Shown: positions 43,557 to 53,414 of the stretch, piece after piece | Position numbering within the stretch: the stretch's first letter is position 1 | How the letters are laid out: every line of letters begins with the position of its first letter | Assembly (NCBI GenBank): GCA_045642565.1 | Contig: JAZUJE010000022.1 | Location: 24,673 to 88,672 of the forward strand | Source of the DNA: UBA1764 sp045642565 | GTDB lineage: Bacteria > Bacillota > Clostridia > Peptostreptococcales > Anaerovoracaceae | DNA length: 64,000 nucleotides | Reading direction: 5' to 3' | The notes under the pieces: model-generated | What the model saw: only the letters and a program-made list of their open reading frames with translations | The model's database searches: none | What the model was told of the DNA's origin: nothing | Program-made: the position numbers and the translations under genes

Positions 43557-46202
43557 TTATACAATCTTTATTGTGCTCGTATCTCTTGTTTTTACAACCT
43601 TTAGCTGCGTCGGGATATTCGCTCTTAAAACATCTACATGAGAAATTATTCCAACCATACCTTTAGCTTTTTGTATGCTTGCAAGTATTGATAATGCATC
43701 ATCTATAGAGTCGTTATCTAACGAACCAAAGCCCTCATCGATGAATATTCCCTCTATATCTACACCGCCAGTTTTAGCTACAGTTGACATTCCAATAGAA
43801 AGCGCTAATGATGCAAGGAATTTTTCACCACCTGAAAGAGTAGAAACGCTTCGTCCTTCTGCTCCACCGCCATAGCTATCTCTAACTTTAAGATCAAGCC
43901 CGCGCTTTTTAGAATCACCGGTTTTCTCATTTGTTCTGAATAATTGATAGCGGCCATTATGCACCTTCGACAACATTTCGTTTGCTGCCCCAATTACAGA
44001 TGAGAACATTATTCCCAGTACATATCTTTGCAATCCTATTCCCGTATCGCCTCTTAAGCTTTTTGCAAAGATTAAATCATCTTCAACAAATTTAATTTTT
44101 GATTCATATTCTTTTATTGATTTTTCAAGTTTACAAAGCTTTTTTGATAAGCGCTTTAATTCTTCTTCGGCGCCACTTTGCCATTTAATAAACTCAGCTT
44201 CTTTTGCTTCAAGCTCTTGGAGTTTTTTTTCGATAATTTCAAGCGCAGGCTCAGATTTTCCCTTTAATGCACTTCTCTTTTCTTTAAGAAGTTTGTTCAT
44301 TTGTTCTAAACTTGCCTGATAACTATCTATAGAAGTCCTTAACTCGTTTCTTATTTTTGCATCAAGCAGCATACTGCTTGCTACTTCTTTTGTCTCGAAT
44401 CCCGATTTTAAAAGAATTTTATTGAAATCTTTTAATGTGTTATCAAAAATCTTTCCTGCCGCAGTTGCTTCAGCTTCTGCATTTTTTTTCTTTTCTTTTG
44501 CAGTTGAAAAATCTGCCTTAGCCTTTTCAGATTGATTTTTCAGCTCTTTTTCTTCATCTTCATATTGCTTAATAGCAAATGCTATTGCCTCTGCCTTTTC
44601 ATTTAGTTCATCAAGGTTATTTATGCCCTTAATCAAATTCTTTGCCGCAGTCTCACGTGATGCTTTTGCGGTTTCAAACTTAAGTTTCAGCTCGGTAAGC
44701 TCTGCTTGTTTTTCCTTGAGCTTAAGCTCTGCATCAGTCCTCTTTTTATCTGCGAGTTGCCAAGCCTCTTTCAGATTTTCTTCTTCTTTTTCGGCATCTT
44801 CAATCGCTGCCTTTGTTGCCGTTCCTTCTATCAGCTGAGCCTTACTTGGATGCATAGTACTGCCGCATACAGGACATGGATGTCCTTCAGACAAATCTTT
44901 AGCGAGGCTTCCTACTATACCCTGCATATAACTATCTCTTAAAGCCTTACTATGGCTTAAAGCTTCATTGTATTTAGAATAAGCAGATTCATTTTCATTA
45001 ATGCAATTATCTTTCTTGGTTGACAAAGCCTGTTCATCTTTTAGTGAGCTACTCAACTTTTGTTTCGCTTCTGTTTCAGTATTAATTAAATCGTCAAAAG
45101 AAGCATAGATTGGTTTTTTAATCTCAAGCTCTGCTTTTTTGGTTAAATTCTCTTTATATTCAGTTTCTTTTTTTCGATGCTCTTTTAATTCAGATTCTAA
45201 ATCTTTTACTACTTTTTCAGTATCATCTAAATTTTCAATCGCATTACTTAAATTCTCATCTCGTTTTATCTTTTCTGCTTCGGCTTTATCCAACTTTTCA
45301 AGAGGCTCTCTAATAAGCTCTGCAGCTTCCGCAGTTTCTAAAACACTTTTATCTTCTTCTATTTTTTTAGCTTTTTTATTCAGCTCATCGATTTTGCTTT
45401 CAAAGTCATGTAAAGTATTAAACTCTACCGCAAGAGATTTCTGTTCGAATAAGGCCTTTTTCTTTTGAGCAACATTTTCATTATCATGTTCCTTTTCCCT
45501 TTTATATATATCAGTTTTTATGCTTTCTATCTTTAACTTAAGATCTTCAATGGTTTTGCAATCTTCTTCTTGCAAAATTTGATTGTGATTCTTTAAAATC
45601 TCATCAAGTTCATCTTTTCTCGCTTTCGCTCTTTCAAAATATTTTTCAGCTATTCCTTGCCATTTCTCGGCACCGAAAATATTCACCAAGATTTCTTCTT
45701 TTTCTGAAGAGCTTGATGTAAGCAATTTTTCAAATTTACCCTGAGGCAAAAGTATAACTTGTCTAAATTGTTCATAATTAAGACCAATAATTTCTTCAGC
45801 CTTAGCTGTCATATCTTTTTCTTTGCAATTTTCGAACAAAGGCACAAAAATGCCTTCGCTATTAAGCTTTAAAGCATTCTGTTCTTTGCTGAATTTAGTC
45901 TTTTTAAAAACAAACCTTCTTTCAAAGATGTAAATATTGCCTTTTTCTTCGAATTTAAATCTTACAAATGTATCATCCTTAGAATCAGCTCTGTTGCAAC
46001 GGAGTTCAAATAAGTCATCCCTGTTTGCTCCGGAGCTCTTTCCAAACAATGCAAAACTAATTGCATCAAGTATCATTGTTTTACCGGATCCGGTTTCCCC
46101 GCATATAAGAAAGAGCCCGTCTTTAGACAGCTTTTCAAAGTCTATACTTTCAAAGCCTTTATATGGTCCGAAGGCTTGAAATTCCACTAATATAGGTCTC
46201 AT
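43557..46202 (-). CDS. sbcC: Exonuclease subunit SbcC (Rad50-like)
   Basis: An 881-residue SMC-like ATPase. Walker A GETGSGKT is at about 35-42, followed by a long coiled coil, the zinc hook CPVC at about residue 440 at the apex, a return coil, the signature LSGGEKF and Walker B IFIDEGFGSLD. With SbcD it forms the Mre11-Rad50-type nuclease that opens hairpins and trims blocked DNA ends. Arm and total lengths are slightly below Escherichia coli SbcC (1048) but within the range of Firmicutes proteins. It overlaps sbcD by 4 bases (ATGA). Confidence 0.95.
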   Translation of the reverse strand: MRPILVEFQAFGPYKGFESIDFEKLSKDGLFLICGETGSGKTMILDAISFALFGKSSGANRDDLFELRCNRADSKDDTFVRFKFEEKGNIYIFERRFVFKKTKFSKEQNALKLNSEGIFVPLFENCKEKDMTAKAEEIIGLNYEQFRQVILLPQGKFEKLLTSSSSEKEEILVNIFGAEKWQGIAEKYFERAKARKDELDEILKNHNQILQEEDCKTIEDLKLKIESIKTDIYKREKEHDNENVAQKKKALFEQKSLAVEFNTLHDFESKIDELNKKAKKIEEDKSVLETAEAAELIREPLEKLDKAEAEKIKRDENLSNAIENLDDTEKVVKDLESELKEHRKKETEYKENLTKKAELEIKKPIYASFDDLINTETEAKQKLSSSLKDEQALSTKKDNCINENESAYSKYNEALSHSKALRDSYMQGIVGSLAKDLSEGHPCPVCGSTMHPSKAQLIEGTATKAAIEDAEKEEENLKEAWQLADKKRTDAELKLKEKQAELTELKLKFETAKASRETAAKNLIKGINNLDELNEKAEAIAFAIKQYEDEEKELKNQSEKAKADFSTAKEKKKNAEAEATAAGKIFDNTLKDFNKILLKSGFETKEVASSMLLDAKIRNELRTSIDSYQASLEQMNKLLKEKRSALKGKSEPALEIIEKKLQELEAKEAEFIKWQSGAEEELKRLSKKLCKLEKSIKEYESKIKFVEDDLIFAKSLRGDTGIGLQRYVLGIMFSSVIGAANEMLSKVHNGRYQLFRTNEKTGDSKKRGLDLKVRDSYGGGAEGRSVSTLSGGEKFLASLALSIGMSTVAKTGGVDIEGIFIDEGFGSLDNDSIDDALSILASIQKAKGMVGIISHVDVLRANIPTQLKVVKTRDTSTIKIV

Positions 46203-47335
46203 TTATCTGCCTCCTCCATATATTCGTCCATTGCCTGTTTAAAGAAATTTAATCTATCTTCAGTAAAATTAAGTTTTGTATCATTACAAAACTGTTTAAA
46301 AATGTCTGAAGGATTATCTGTTAAATTCTGCAAATCTTCAATGGACATAGTAATCTCTGCAGAATCATCATTATAGTCTTTACCTTTTGCATCTATCATT
46401 AATGGGTATCTTTCAGAGAACAGTGACAGCGCCTCCGGGCCAATATATGAATCAGAAACTTCAAGTTTAACATACCCATTCCTTATTTCATCTGGATAAT
46501 CAGCCTTAAGTATCTCATCATAGCTTCCTTTAATGGTCGTCATCTTATGAAGCAACTCTAAAGGAATAAATTTTTGCGACATGTCTGAAGTATCAATGAC
46601 AACAACCCCTTTTTCCTGCTTTTCTTCTTTACCAAAAGAATACGGCATAGGCGTTCCGCAATAACGAATTGTCTCACTAATAATTTGAGGCTTATGAATA
46701 TGTCCGAGTGCAACATAATCAAAGCCTTCAAATACAGATTTCCCAACAGCCGCAGCTGTGCCTATTTCTGCAGCCTTATCGCTTACAGAAGTCTCAGCGT
46801 TTACGATAAACGCATGAGTTACAAGTATATGTTTTTTCTCCTTTTTGAATGTTTTCTTTATTTCATCACAAACTACTCGCCATGCATCTTCAAGATTTAA
46901 AATTTCATCTGCTCTGCTATGAAAAACCGATCTTGCTTTTTCAATTGAAAACCATGGAACAAGATAAATATCAGTATCATCAAATTCAGCAACCATAAAA
47001 TCTTCTGAAAGACTTCCAGCGATATAAAGACCTGCATTTTTTAAAAGTTCATGGCATTGTGACAAGCGTTCTGCTCCATCATGGTTTCCGGCAATAGAAA
47101 GCACAGCAGTATTCAGTTCGGATACTATTTTCGTCATTGTGCTGTCGTATAAAGATATAGTCTCTCCGGTCGCCATACTTCTATCGAAGACATCACCGGC
47201 AAGCAAAACAGCATCAATATCATTTTCTTTAATTATTTTGCATATTTGATTGACAAAATATTCTTGGTCTTCAGCAATGCTTCTGTTATTTAAATGAAGT
47301 CCAAGATGCCAATCAGATGTATGAAGTAATTTCAT
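46199..47335 (-). CDS. sbcD: Exonuclease subunit SbcD (Mre11-like)
   Basis: A 378-residue metallophosphoesterase. Motifs are HTSDWHLG (5-12), LLAGDVFDR, ISIAGNHDG-type LSIAGNHDGAERL, VTHAFIV and LGHIHKPQ, giving the two-metal nuclease site. The C-terminal capping domain is present. It acts with SbcC at DNA ends. The downstream overlap with sbcC indicates coupled translation. Confidence 0.95.
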   Translation of the reverse strand: MKLLHTSDWHLGLHLNNRSIAEDQEYFVNQICKIIKENDIDAVLLAGDVFDRSMATGETISLYDSTMTKIVSELNTAVLSIAGNHDGAERLSQCHELLKNAGLYIAGSLSEDFMVAEFDDTDIYLVPWFSIEKARSVFHSRADEILNLEDAWRVVCDEIKKTFKKEKKHILVTHAFIVNAETSVSDKAAEIGTAAAVGKSVFEGFDYVALGHIHKPQIISETIRYCGTPMPYSFGKEEKQEKGVVVIDTSDMSQKFIPLELLHKMTTIKGSYDEILKADYPDEIRNGYVKLEVSDSYIGPEALSLFSERYPLMIDAKGKDYNDDSAEITMSIEDLQNLTDNPSDIFKQFCNDTKLNFTEDRLNFFKQAMDEYMEEADK

Positions 47336-47360
47336 TAATACCTCTGAACCTTTGCAATCT

Positions 47361-48383
47361 TCACAATACTTCTATAAGTTTTTCAACATCTTCTTGCCTG
47401 GTTGCCCAAGAAGTAACAAAACGTATAACTGTATGATTTGCATCTAATTTTTCCCAAAAGCTGAAATTTACTTTTTTAGACAGGAATTTCATTAGTTTAT
47501 TCTCTACAACAACAAAAATTTGATTTGTCGGATTTTCTATATAAAACTTATATCCTTTCTGCTTTAAAGCAGTTTTGATTTGTTTTGCACATTTTAATGC
47601 ATTTTGGCCACCTTTGATATAAAGATTGTCAGTAAACATCACATCGAATTGCACACCAACAACCCAAGCTTTTGCCAGCAATGCTCCGTGTTGTTTTATT
47701 CTGCTTACAAATCTTTTCGGCGTGTTTCCCTTTGTAAACACCAGCGCTTCTCCAAACAATGCTCCGCACTTATTGCCACCTATATAAAATGCTTCACAAT
47801 TTTCTGCTATTTGAGGTAGCCCTGTTTTTGGATTTGCAGCCAAAGCTTCTGCAAGTCTTGCACCATCAATATATAAAGGCATATTGTATTTATGGCATAC
47901 TTTATGTATTTCCTTTAATTCTTTCTCATTATATAAAGTCCCAAACTCTGTTGGCTGACTTATATAAACCATGCCGGGAGTTACCATATGCTCATAATTT
48001 TCATCAGAATAGTATGTAGCCAATAACTGAGACAATTCTTTAGCAAAAATTTTACCGTTATGTGACGGGAGTTCTAAAACTTTATGCCCTGTATATTCTA
48101 TCGCACCAGATTCATGTAATGACACATGCGCAGTTTTTGCTGCCACAACACCTTCATATGGCTCTAAAAAACAATCTATCACAACTTGATTTGTCTGTGT
48201 TCCGCCAGAAAGAAAAAACACATCTGCATTTAAACAACCGCAAGCTTTCCTAATCTTTTCTTTTGCAGACTTGCAATATTTATCATCGCCATAAGGGATT
48301 TGTTTTTCAAAATTAATTTTGCTTAATTTTTCCAAAATCTCCGGATGAGCTCCCTCGCAATAGTCATTTACAAATGAAATCAT
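47361..48383 (-). CDS. L-threonine aldolase-type PLP enzyme
   Basis: A 340-residue fold type I PLP enzyme of the low-specificity threonine aldolase/beta-eliminating lyase group. The substrate/cofactor His-stacking region is LHESGAIEYTGHK, the Asp for the pyridine nitrogen is Asp173 in YIDGARL, and the Schiff-base Lys is Lys205 in IGGNKCG. It most likely splits L-threonine or L-allo-threonine to glycine and acetaldehyde. It lies between sbcD and a HAD lipoprotein gene, 25 bases upstream of sbcD, so it may be co-transcribed with sbcDC. Confidence 0.86.
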   Translation of the reverse strand: MISFVNDYCEGAHPEILEKLSKINFEKQIPYGDDKYCKSAKEKIRKACGCLNADVFFLSGGTQTNQVVIDCFLEPYEGVVAAKTAHVSLHESGAIEYTGHKVLELPSHNGKIFAKELSQLLATYYSDENYEHMVTPGMVYISQPTEFGTLYNEKELKEIHKVCHKYNMPLYIDGARLAEALAANPKTGLPQIAENCEAFYIGGNKCGALFGEALVFTKGNTPKRFVSRIKQHGALLAKAWVVGVQFDVMFTDNLYIKGGQNALKCAKQIKTALKQKGYKFYIENPTNQIFVVVENKLMKFLSKKVNFSFWEKLDANHTVIRFVTSWATRQEDVEKLIEVL

Positions 48384-48437
48384 ATTCTCTCCTACTCTCT
48401 TATCGAACTAAATGATTGGGAATAAAATTAAAATGCA

Positions 48438-49499
48438 TTAATTATTTTTTAGTGAATCAACAAAAGCCGTGTTGCTTTCGTTTTTTATAACAGTATCACC
48501 ATATATGTTTAAAAAATCTTCTTTCATAGAAATTGTATGCCAACTGTTTTCATCACAAATTTCTTTTAGGTTTTCTACTTTCTCTGGGCATGCATATTCT
48601 CGTTCATTATCATCCGGCACAATACAAAAAGCAGCGCTCTTATATTGATTATTGTATGTAGTATATACAAACATACTAACATCACCTGTAGAATTGCCGA
48701 ATGCCAATACCGGCTTTTGCCCTATTTCTTGAGAAATTTGAACAACTTTTGAAGATTTTACATTTTTGATAATTCTTGTATCATCTCTCATAATATCTTC
48801 ATCCGGACCAAATTGATAATCAATATAATATACATCATCGTGATCCGATCCTTCGGTATAATAGTCAGAACCAATTATTTGATAATTTGGAATATCAGAA
48901 AACCCGTGAGCTATAATTCGATCTGCTTCCCTGTCTGTTCCTGAACAAATATAGATTTTGAAATCGTTTTTCTCTAAATATTTGATAACTTCAATCATCG
49001 GTCTAAAATATGCATCTTTAAAGCAAAGATTATCAAAGCCATCAGCCTGTTTACTTAAAAAATTTTCGACATATGTTCTATATTCTTCTATCGTCATGCC
49101 CTCAAAGGCTTTCCCGAACAATTGAGATTCTTTTTCTTCGATATCTTCTGGAATCTTTCTACTTTCACATGCTAAGACAACAGCATTTGCTACTTCTTTC
49201 AACTCTTCATCCGCCTTAAAAGATGAATCATTGAGTACGCGATGAACAAATAATAGCCATTCAACATAAATCGGAAATTGCTCGCATATTAATGTTCCAT
49301 CTAAATCAAAGACGGCGATGCGATCTTCTATAGGAATGAAATTATCACTCTTCTTGTCGGTAATATCATCTACATAACTTACCAATTCTGTAATCACTCC
49401 GTCTGTTTTCCACATGCTGAAATTTCTTTCTATTTTATTACAAGCACACAAAGAAAGACTGCACGATATGACAAGAATCATAGCAATAAGTTTTTTCAT
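48438..49499 (-). CDS. Secreted lipoprotein phosphatase of the HAD superfamily
   Basis: A 353-residue protein with a lipoprotein signal (lipobox LCAC, Cys20), so the HAD domain acts outside the membrane. The catalytic motif FDLDGTL has nucleophile Asp65 and Asp67; motif II is ICSGTDR and the later motif is FGNSTGDVSMF. A cap is inserted between motifs I and II (about 80-165). It may be an acid phosphatase releasing phosphate from surface compounds, but substrate is unknown. An extracytoplasmic HAD enzyme of this size is less common than the cytosolic ones. It sits 29 bases from the asparaginase gene. Confidence 0.8.
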   Translation of the reverse strand: MKKLIAMILVISCSLSLCACNKIERNFSMWKTDGVITELVSYVDDITDKKSDNFIPIEDRIAVFDLDGTLICEQFPIYVEWLLFVHRVLNDSSFKADEELKEVANAVVLACESRKIPEDIEEKESQLFGKAFEGMTIEEYRTYVENFLSKQADGFDNLCFKDAYFRPMIEVIKYLEKNDFKIYICSGTDREADRIIAHGFSDIPNYQIIGSDYYTEGSDHDDVYYIDYQFGPDEDIMRDDTRIIKNVKSSKVVQISQEIGQKPVLAFGNSTGDVSMFVYTTYNNQYKSAAFCIVPDDNEREYACPEKVENLKEICDENSWHTISMKEDFLNIYGDTVIKNESNTAFVDSLKNN

Positions 49500-49528
49500 A
49501 TTTAAGTCCTTTCAAATTTTAAGTTAAA

Positions 49529-50542
49529 CTACTCTGTAAGTTCTCCGCAAACATTTTTCATCATTTGTTTTGATACTTCTTCTATTGATAGATTTTTACT
49601 GAAAAGATAAATCAGTTTAGTCATCGCGGCCTCTGTTGTCATATCTTTTCCGCTTATTGCACCAATATCTATAAGCGATTTACTAGCCTCATAAGCGCCT
49701 AAAGAAACAGAGCCCTGCACACACTGTGAGCAGACAATTACAAGAGTCCCATTTTCGTATGCTTTATTGATAATAGGAATAAGAGCTCCACTCGAACTCG
49801 TAGGAATATTGCCGGCCCCAAACGTTTCTAATACAACGCCTTTCAATTTTTCTGTCATTATTGACTCAAAAATTTGTATTTGAATGCCAGGGAACATTTT
49901 AATAATGCCGACAGGAACTTCCATCATTTTAGTTAAATGAAATTCTCCATCTCGTTTAGGGCTGCTGTAATTTCTTTTGTAATCAATACTGATTCCGGCC
50001 TCGGCAAGAACTTCGCAATTCGGAGAATCAAAAGCTGCGAAATGAGTTGATGACATTTTGGTACTTCTGCATCCGCGAATCAATTTACCATCAAAGTAAA
50101 TACACACTTCATTCGCTATACCATCAGAAGCAATAATAACTGATGTAATGATGTTATTATATCCATCAGAACGTATTTCACATAAAGGAATTTGAGAACC
50201 GGTAAATACAACGGGCTTGTTTAAATTCTCAAGCATAAAAGAAAGTGCAGATGCTGAATAGGACATAGTGTCAGTGCCATGAAGAATAACGAAGCCGTCA
50301 TACTGTTCATAGCGAGTACTTATAGCTTCACCTATTTTATTCCATTCAGCGATAGACATATTACTTGAATCAAGAAGTGGATCAAATTGGATGATATCAA
50401 TTTTCGGCATACCATCTTTTTTTAAATCTTTCATTGAATTAATTGCATCACAAAGAGCGGTATTTGATGGTACATAACCATGTTCTCCGGAGACCATTCC
50501 TATTGTACCTCCGGTGTATATTATGCAAACTTTTTTACTCAT
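49529..50542 (-). CDS. ansA: L-asparaginase (type I, cytosolic)
   Basis: A 337-residue asparaginase. The nucleophile Thr13 is in IYTGGTIG and the second catalytic set in HGTDT (88-92). No signal peptide is present, so it is the cytosolic AnsA type, hydrolysing asparagine to aspartate and ammonia. Length and motifs are standard. It lies between an Ntn-hydrolase gene (20 bases upstream) and the HAD lipoprotein, suggesting one transcript dealing with amides and amino acids. Confidence 0.93.
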   Translation of the reverse strand: MSKKVCIIYTGGTIGMVSGEHGYVPSNTALCDAINSMKDLKKDGMPKIDIIQFDPLLDSSNMSIAEWNKIGEAISTRYEQYDGFVILHGTDTMSYSASALSFMLENLNKPVVFTGSQIPLCEIRSDGYNNIITSVIIASDGIANEVCIYFDGKLIRGCRSTKMSSTHFAAFDSPNCEVLAEAGISIDYKRNYSSPKRDGEFHLTKMMEVPVGIIKMFPGIQIQIFESIMTEKLKGVVLETFGAGNIPTSSSGALIPIINKAYENGTLVIVCSQCVQGSVSLGAYEASKSLIDIGAISGKDMTTEAAMTKLIYLFSKNLSIEEVSKQMMKNVCGELTE

Positions 50543-50562
50543 CTCTTATACTCCGTTAAATA

Positions 50563-51246
50563 TCAAAACTTTTGCATTTGAATATCTGCCCAGTTTTGTT
50601 TCTCACACCAATATACAGTTCTTTCCCGAACATCATATACCATGGAAACTACTGTTGGACATACATCCTGAGCAGTAGCTTTTAAAATTTCAAAACAATC
50701 TTTGACATCGAAATCATCTGAAGCACCCTCAAGCATTTTTGTGGCAATTTCGTATCTGTCATACCCCATAAAAGGATGAGTCTCACTATTTCCTTTATAT
50801 GGAGAAAAATTCGTGAGCACTTTATATTTAGGTTTTTCAAAATATTGATACCCTTGGCCGGGAACAATTTGTAATACATTGCCTTCGCTATCGGTAAGCT
50901 GTGACATAAATGTAAATCCAGGATTACTTGCCACCTTGCGAGTTTCAACGATCTCTTTAATCTCTTTAAAAGTTTTCTTCTTAGTCAGTAAATCGATATC
51001 AAGCAAGATTACATTCTCTTCTCCGCCGGAAGGATTACTTCTCTCATCAAATGGCCAGCATGTAGGCATTCCTACAAACTCGCCCCTATTATTCGCTCCA
51101 AATAAAGGCATCCATCCTTCAGTTGCATCATCAATTTCTATAAACACACCATCAGAATTTTTCCTTATGCGATATTCCATCTTAAGAAGATCGAGATTCC
51201 AACCAACAATTGTCTTTTTGCGATTTGATATTAAACTGGTACACAT
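50563..51246 (-). CDS. Ntn-hydrolase (choloylglycine hydrolase-like), short form
   Basis: A 227-residue protein starting MCTSL; removal of Met would expose Cys2 as an N-terminal nucleophile, as in bile salt hydrolase/penicillin V acylase (CGH) enzymes. GWNLD (15-19) corresponds to the family GRNMD block with the Asp kept and the Arg replaced by Trp, and FGANNRGEFVGM matches the Asn-containing loop. At 227 residues it is clearly shorter than the roughly 320-residue bile salt hydrolases, so bile-salt activity should not be assumed; acyl-amide, penicillin or acyl-homoserine-lactone type substrates are possible. Confidence 0.6.
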   Translation of the reverse strand: MCTSLISNRKKTIVGWNLDLLKMEYRIRKNSDGVFIEIDDATEGWMPLFGANNRGEFVGMPTCWPFDERSNPSGGEENVILLDIDLLTKKKTFKEIKEIVETRKVASNPGFTFMSQLTDSEGNVLQIVPGQGYQYFEKPKYKVLTNFSPYKGNSETHPFMGYDRYEIATKMLEGASDDFDVKDCFEILKATAQDVCPTVVSMVYDVRERTVYWCEKQNWADIQMQKF

Positions 51247-51295
51247 TTAGACTACCTCTCCATTACATTTATAAGTAGCTTAAAATATTGAGATG

Positions 51296-52423
51296 CTAAA
51301 CCAACTGTGCTTTTTTCTTTGATGAATTATTCTTTATACAATAAATAGCAAGCATGATTAACCATAGTAGCACTATAGCCATCAACGACAAACAAAGATA
51401 AGCGAGTTGTACATTATTTACATTAGTAAAGATATGTCTGAAGATATACTCATACAAAGAAATATCCCCCATCTTAATGGCATTTAACGCTGATTCTGCC
51501 AAGCCTTGCAGCAAATATATTGTCAGCGAACTTGTTCCAAAAACAATAGCTGGGAAAAAGATCTTTTTTGTTTTGTTTGAACAATCTGTCAGGTAATCTA
51601 AACCGGATAAAATAATCATAAAAATTCCGCAAAGAATCAATACATAAGGAGTCGTCCAAAGCGGCTTACTGATTACATCAAAGAAAGTCCAAATTGCTCC
51701 GATAAATGCGCACAGCAGTCCTATCACAACACACCGCATTTGCTTCTTTTGCTTTATTAATATTCCCGCAACCACACCTAACAACACATGAGCAATAGCA
51801 TTTATATTACCGTACAAACCTTCAGGGTCGAAAATCTTTTGCATGTGATTATGACTGCTACCTTGCAAAAGTTGATCGACTGCAATACTAATATTATTAG
51901 TTTGAGAGAAAGAATCTGCAGGATAATATAGATGATATCCAAGAGATGAAATCAATAGGATAGCAAAAGCGGCAACCAATATTTTTTTCGGTTCGCGAAT
52001 GTAATGAAAAATAATCGAAGCAAAAATATAGCCAAAACCGATGCGCTGTAAAACACCAAAGGGTCTAAAATGCTGTACTAAATCATTTACAAATATTTCT
52101 GTGGTATAACCGGGATTAAAAATCCAAGCAAAAATATTGCTAAAATGGTTATAAATCATACCTATTAAGATTAAAGCGATTCCTCGTCTTAATACCAAAA
52201 GCAACCAATTTTTTTGATCTAATTTTTGTACAGTTAATGCCGCAGAAACTCCGGCAAGAAAAACAAAACAAGGGAAAGCAGTATCCGCCAAAGTTAAACC
52301 TGTCCATTCTGTATGCACTACAAATGGGTATGACAAACTTTCATTAGGATTGAGATTAACCAGCATCATAACAAAAATGGATAATCCGCGCATAATGTCG
52401 ACTGAAACTATTCTTTTTTTCAT
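51296..52423 (-). CDS. HGSNAT/NagX-like membrane acyltransferase (DUF5009 type)
   Basis: A 375-residue protein with about ten hydrophobic segments. The N-terminal SVDIMRGLSIFVMMLVN and the WTGLTLADTAFPCFVFLAGVSA block are diagnostic of the heparan-alpha-glucosaminide N-acetyltransferase-like (DUF1624/DUF5009) family, which moves acetyl groups across the membrane to sugars. The acceptor here is unknown, probably a surface sugar. The gene is followed by the short Ntn-hydrolase gene at 49 bases and preceded by the PAP2 gene. Confidence 0.82.
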   Translation of the reverse strand: MKKRIVSVDIMRGLSIFVMMLVNLNPNESLSYPFVVHTEWTGLTLADTAFPCFVFLAGVSAALTVQKLDQKNWLLLVLRRGIALILIGMIYNHFSNIFAWIFNPGYTTEIFVNDLVQHFRPFGVLQRIGFGYIFASIIFHYIREPKKILVAAFAILLISSLGYHLYYPADSFSQTNNISIAVDQLLQGSSHNHMQKIFDPEGLYGNINAIAHVLLGVVAGILIKQKKQMRCVVIGLLCAFIGAIWTFFDVISKPLWTTPYVLILCGIFMIILSGLDYLTDCSNKTKKIFFPAIVFGTSSLTIYLLQGLAESALNAIKMGDISLYEYIFRHIFTNVNNVQLAYLCLSLMAIVLLWLIMLAIYCIKNNSSKKKAQLV

Positions 52424-52444
52424 GTTATTAACCTCAGTTACTTA

Positions 52445-53395
52445 TTAAATCTTTTCACGCTTTTTCTGAACTGCTTTTACACACATCGGATAAAGCAATA
52501 CAATAAATAGCATTTGTAATAAGCAATTAACAATAATACCAACATTACCACCAATAGCATTCTTAATTAGTGGGAGTATGGATAAATTGAAGAAGTAATA
52601 TAAACCTAATCCACAGAACAATCTTAGACAACGAGCCTGGATCGAACCTTCTGATGAGAACTTAACAAAGCGTCTTTCTATAATCCATCCTATAAAGAAT
52701 CCAAGATTCCAACCTACGGCCTTAAAAGTATCCTCAGCCATTTTAGCGCCATCAACAAGAATTTGTCCGGCTTCGTCATAATCTACAGGATAGCTCTTTA
52801 ATGATGCGTATACTGCAATTGCTATAGCAATAACAATTGATATTGTAGCTGTAATAATATCACCATTTTTGCTGTTCTCGATGTGTGGCAATGCTCTGCA
52901 AGCGAAATACATTACGATGCAACCAAGGATTAATCCTACTAATACGTCTTGCGGTGTATGCACACACATATAAAGTCTGCTGAATCCTATCAATAGCATG
53001 ATAACAAGCCCTGCGATTCTAAGAGACTTATTAATTTTCTTGTTTACAGCAACTCCACCGAAAATTGTAGCGGCATTCATACTGTGCCCACTCGGGAAAG
53101 AATATCCTGTTGCTCCCTTTACAGCATCTGCATCCGGTATTAAGGATGGTTGTCTTATCCAAGGCCTATAAGCACAAGCAGTAACTTTTAAGAATCCGTT
53201 AACAAGCCTGTTCCAGTGATATCCAAGTAAGAGATAAGTTCCGAATTCTTTACTAATACACCAGTAAACCAATGCTAATAAGACAGGAACTACTGCCTTA
53301 TCACCAAGTTCAGTCATCTGGTTAAGAAAGCTATTTAGGAAAGCGCCTGCACCTTCTCTAAAGCTTTGCATTACAGCGAGAAATGCTAAATCCAT
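52445..53395 (-). CDS. PAP2-family membrane phosphatase
   Basis: A 316-residue protein with eight or so hydrophobic segments. The phosphatase motifs are intact: KVTACAYRP (motif 1, about residues 69-77), YSFPSGHS (motif 2, around 92-99) and SRLYMCVHTPQD (motif 3, around 139-150). The active site faces outward. Such enzymes dephosphorylate lipid phosphates such as undecaprenyl pyrophosphate or phosphatidic acid. It is longer than the minimal form because of additional C-terminal helices. It follows the symporter gene by 19 bases. Confidence 0.88.
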   Translation of the reverse strand: MDLAFLAVMQSFREGAGAFLNSFLNQMTELGDKAVVPVLLALVYWCISKEFGTYLLLGYHWNRLVNGFLKVTACAYRPWIRQPSLIPDADAVKGATGYSFPSGHSMNAATIFGGVAVNKKINKSLRIAGLVIMLLIGFSRLYMCVHTPQDVLVGLILGCIVMYFACRALPHIENSKNGDIITATISIVIAIAIAVYASLKSYPVDYDEAGQILVDGAKMAEDTFKAVGWNLGFFIGWIIERRFVKFSSEGSIQARCLRLFCGLGLYYFFNLSILPLIKNAIGGNVGIIVNCLLQMLFIVLLYPMCVKAVQKKREKI

Positions 53396-53414
53396 TAAAT
53401 TTGTTCCTCCTTTT

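Noticed and set aside
50563..51246. Bile salt hydrolase
   Set aside because: The N-terminal Cys fits, but the length and loss of the GRNMD Arg do not; only the wider family is claimed.
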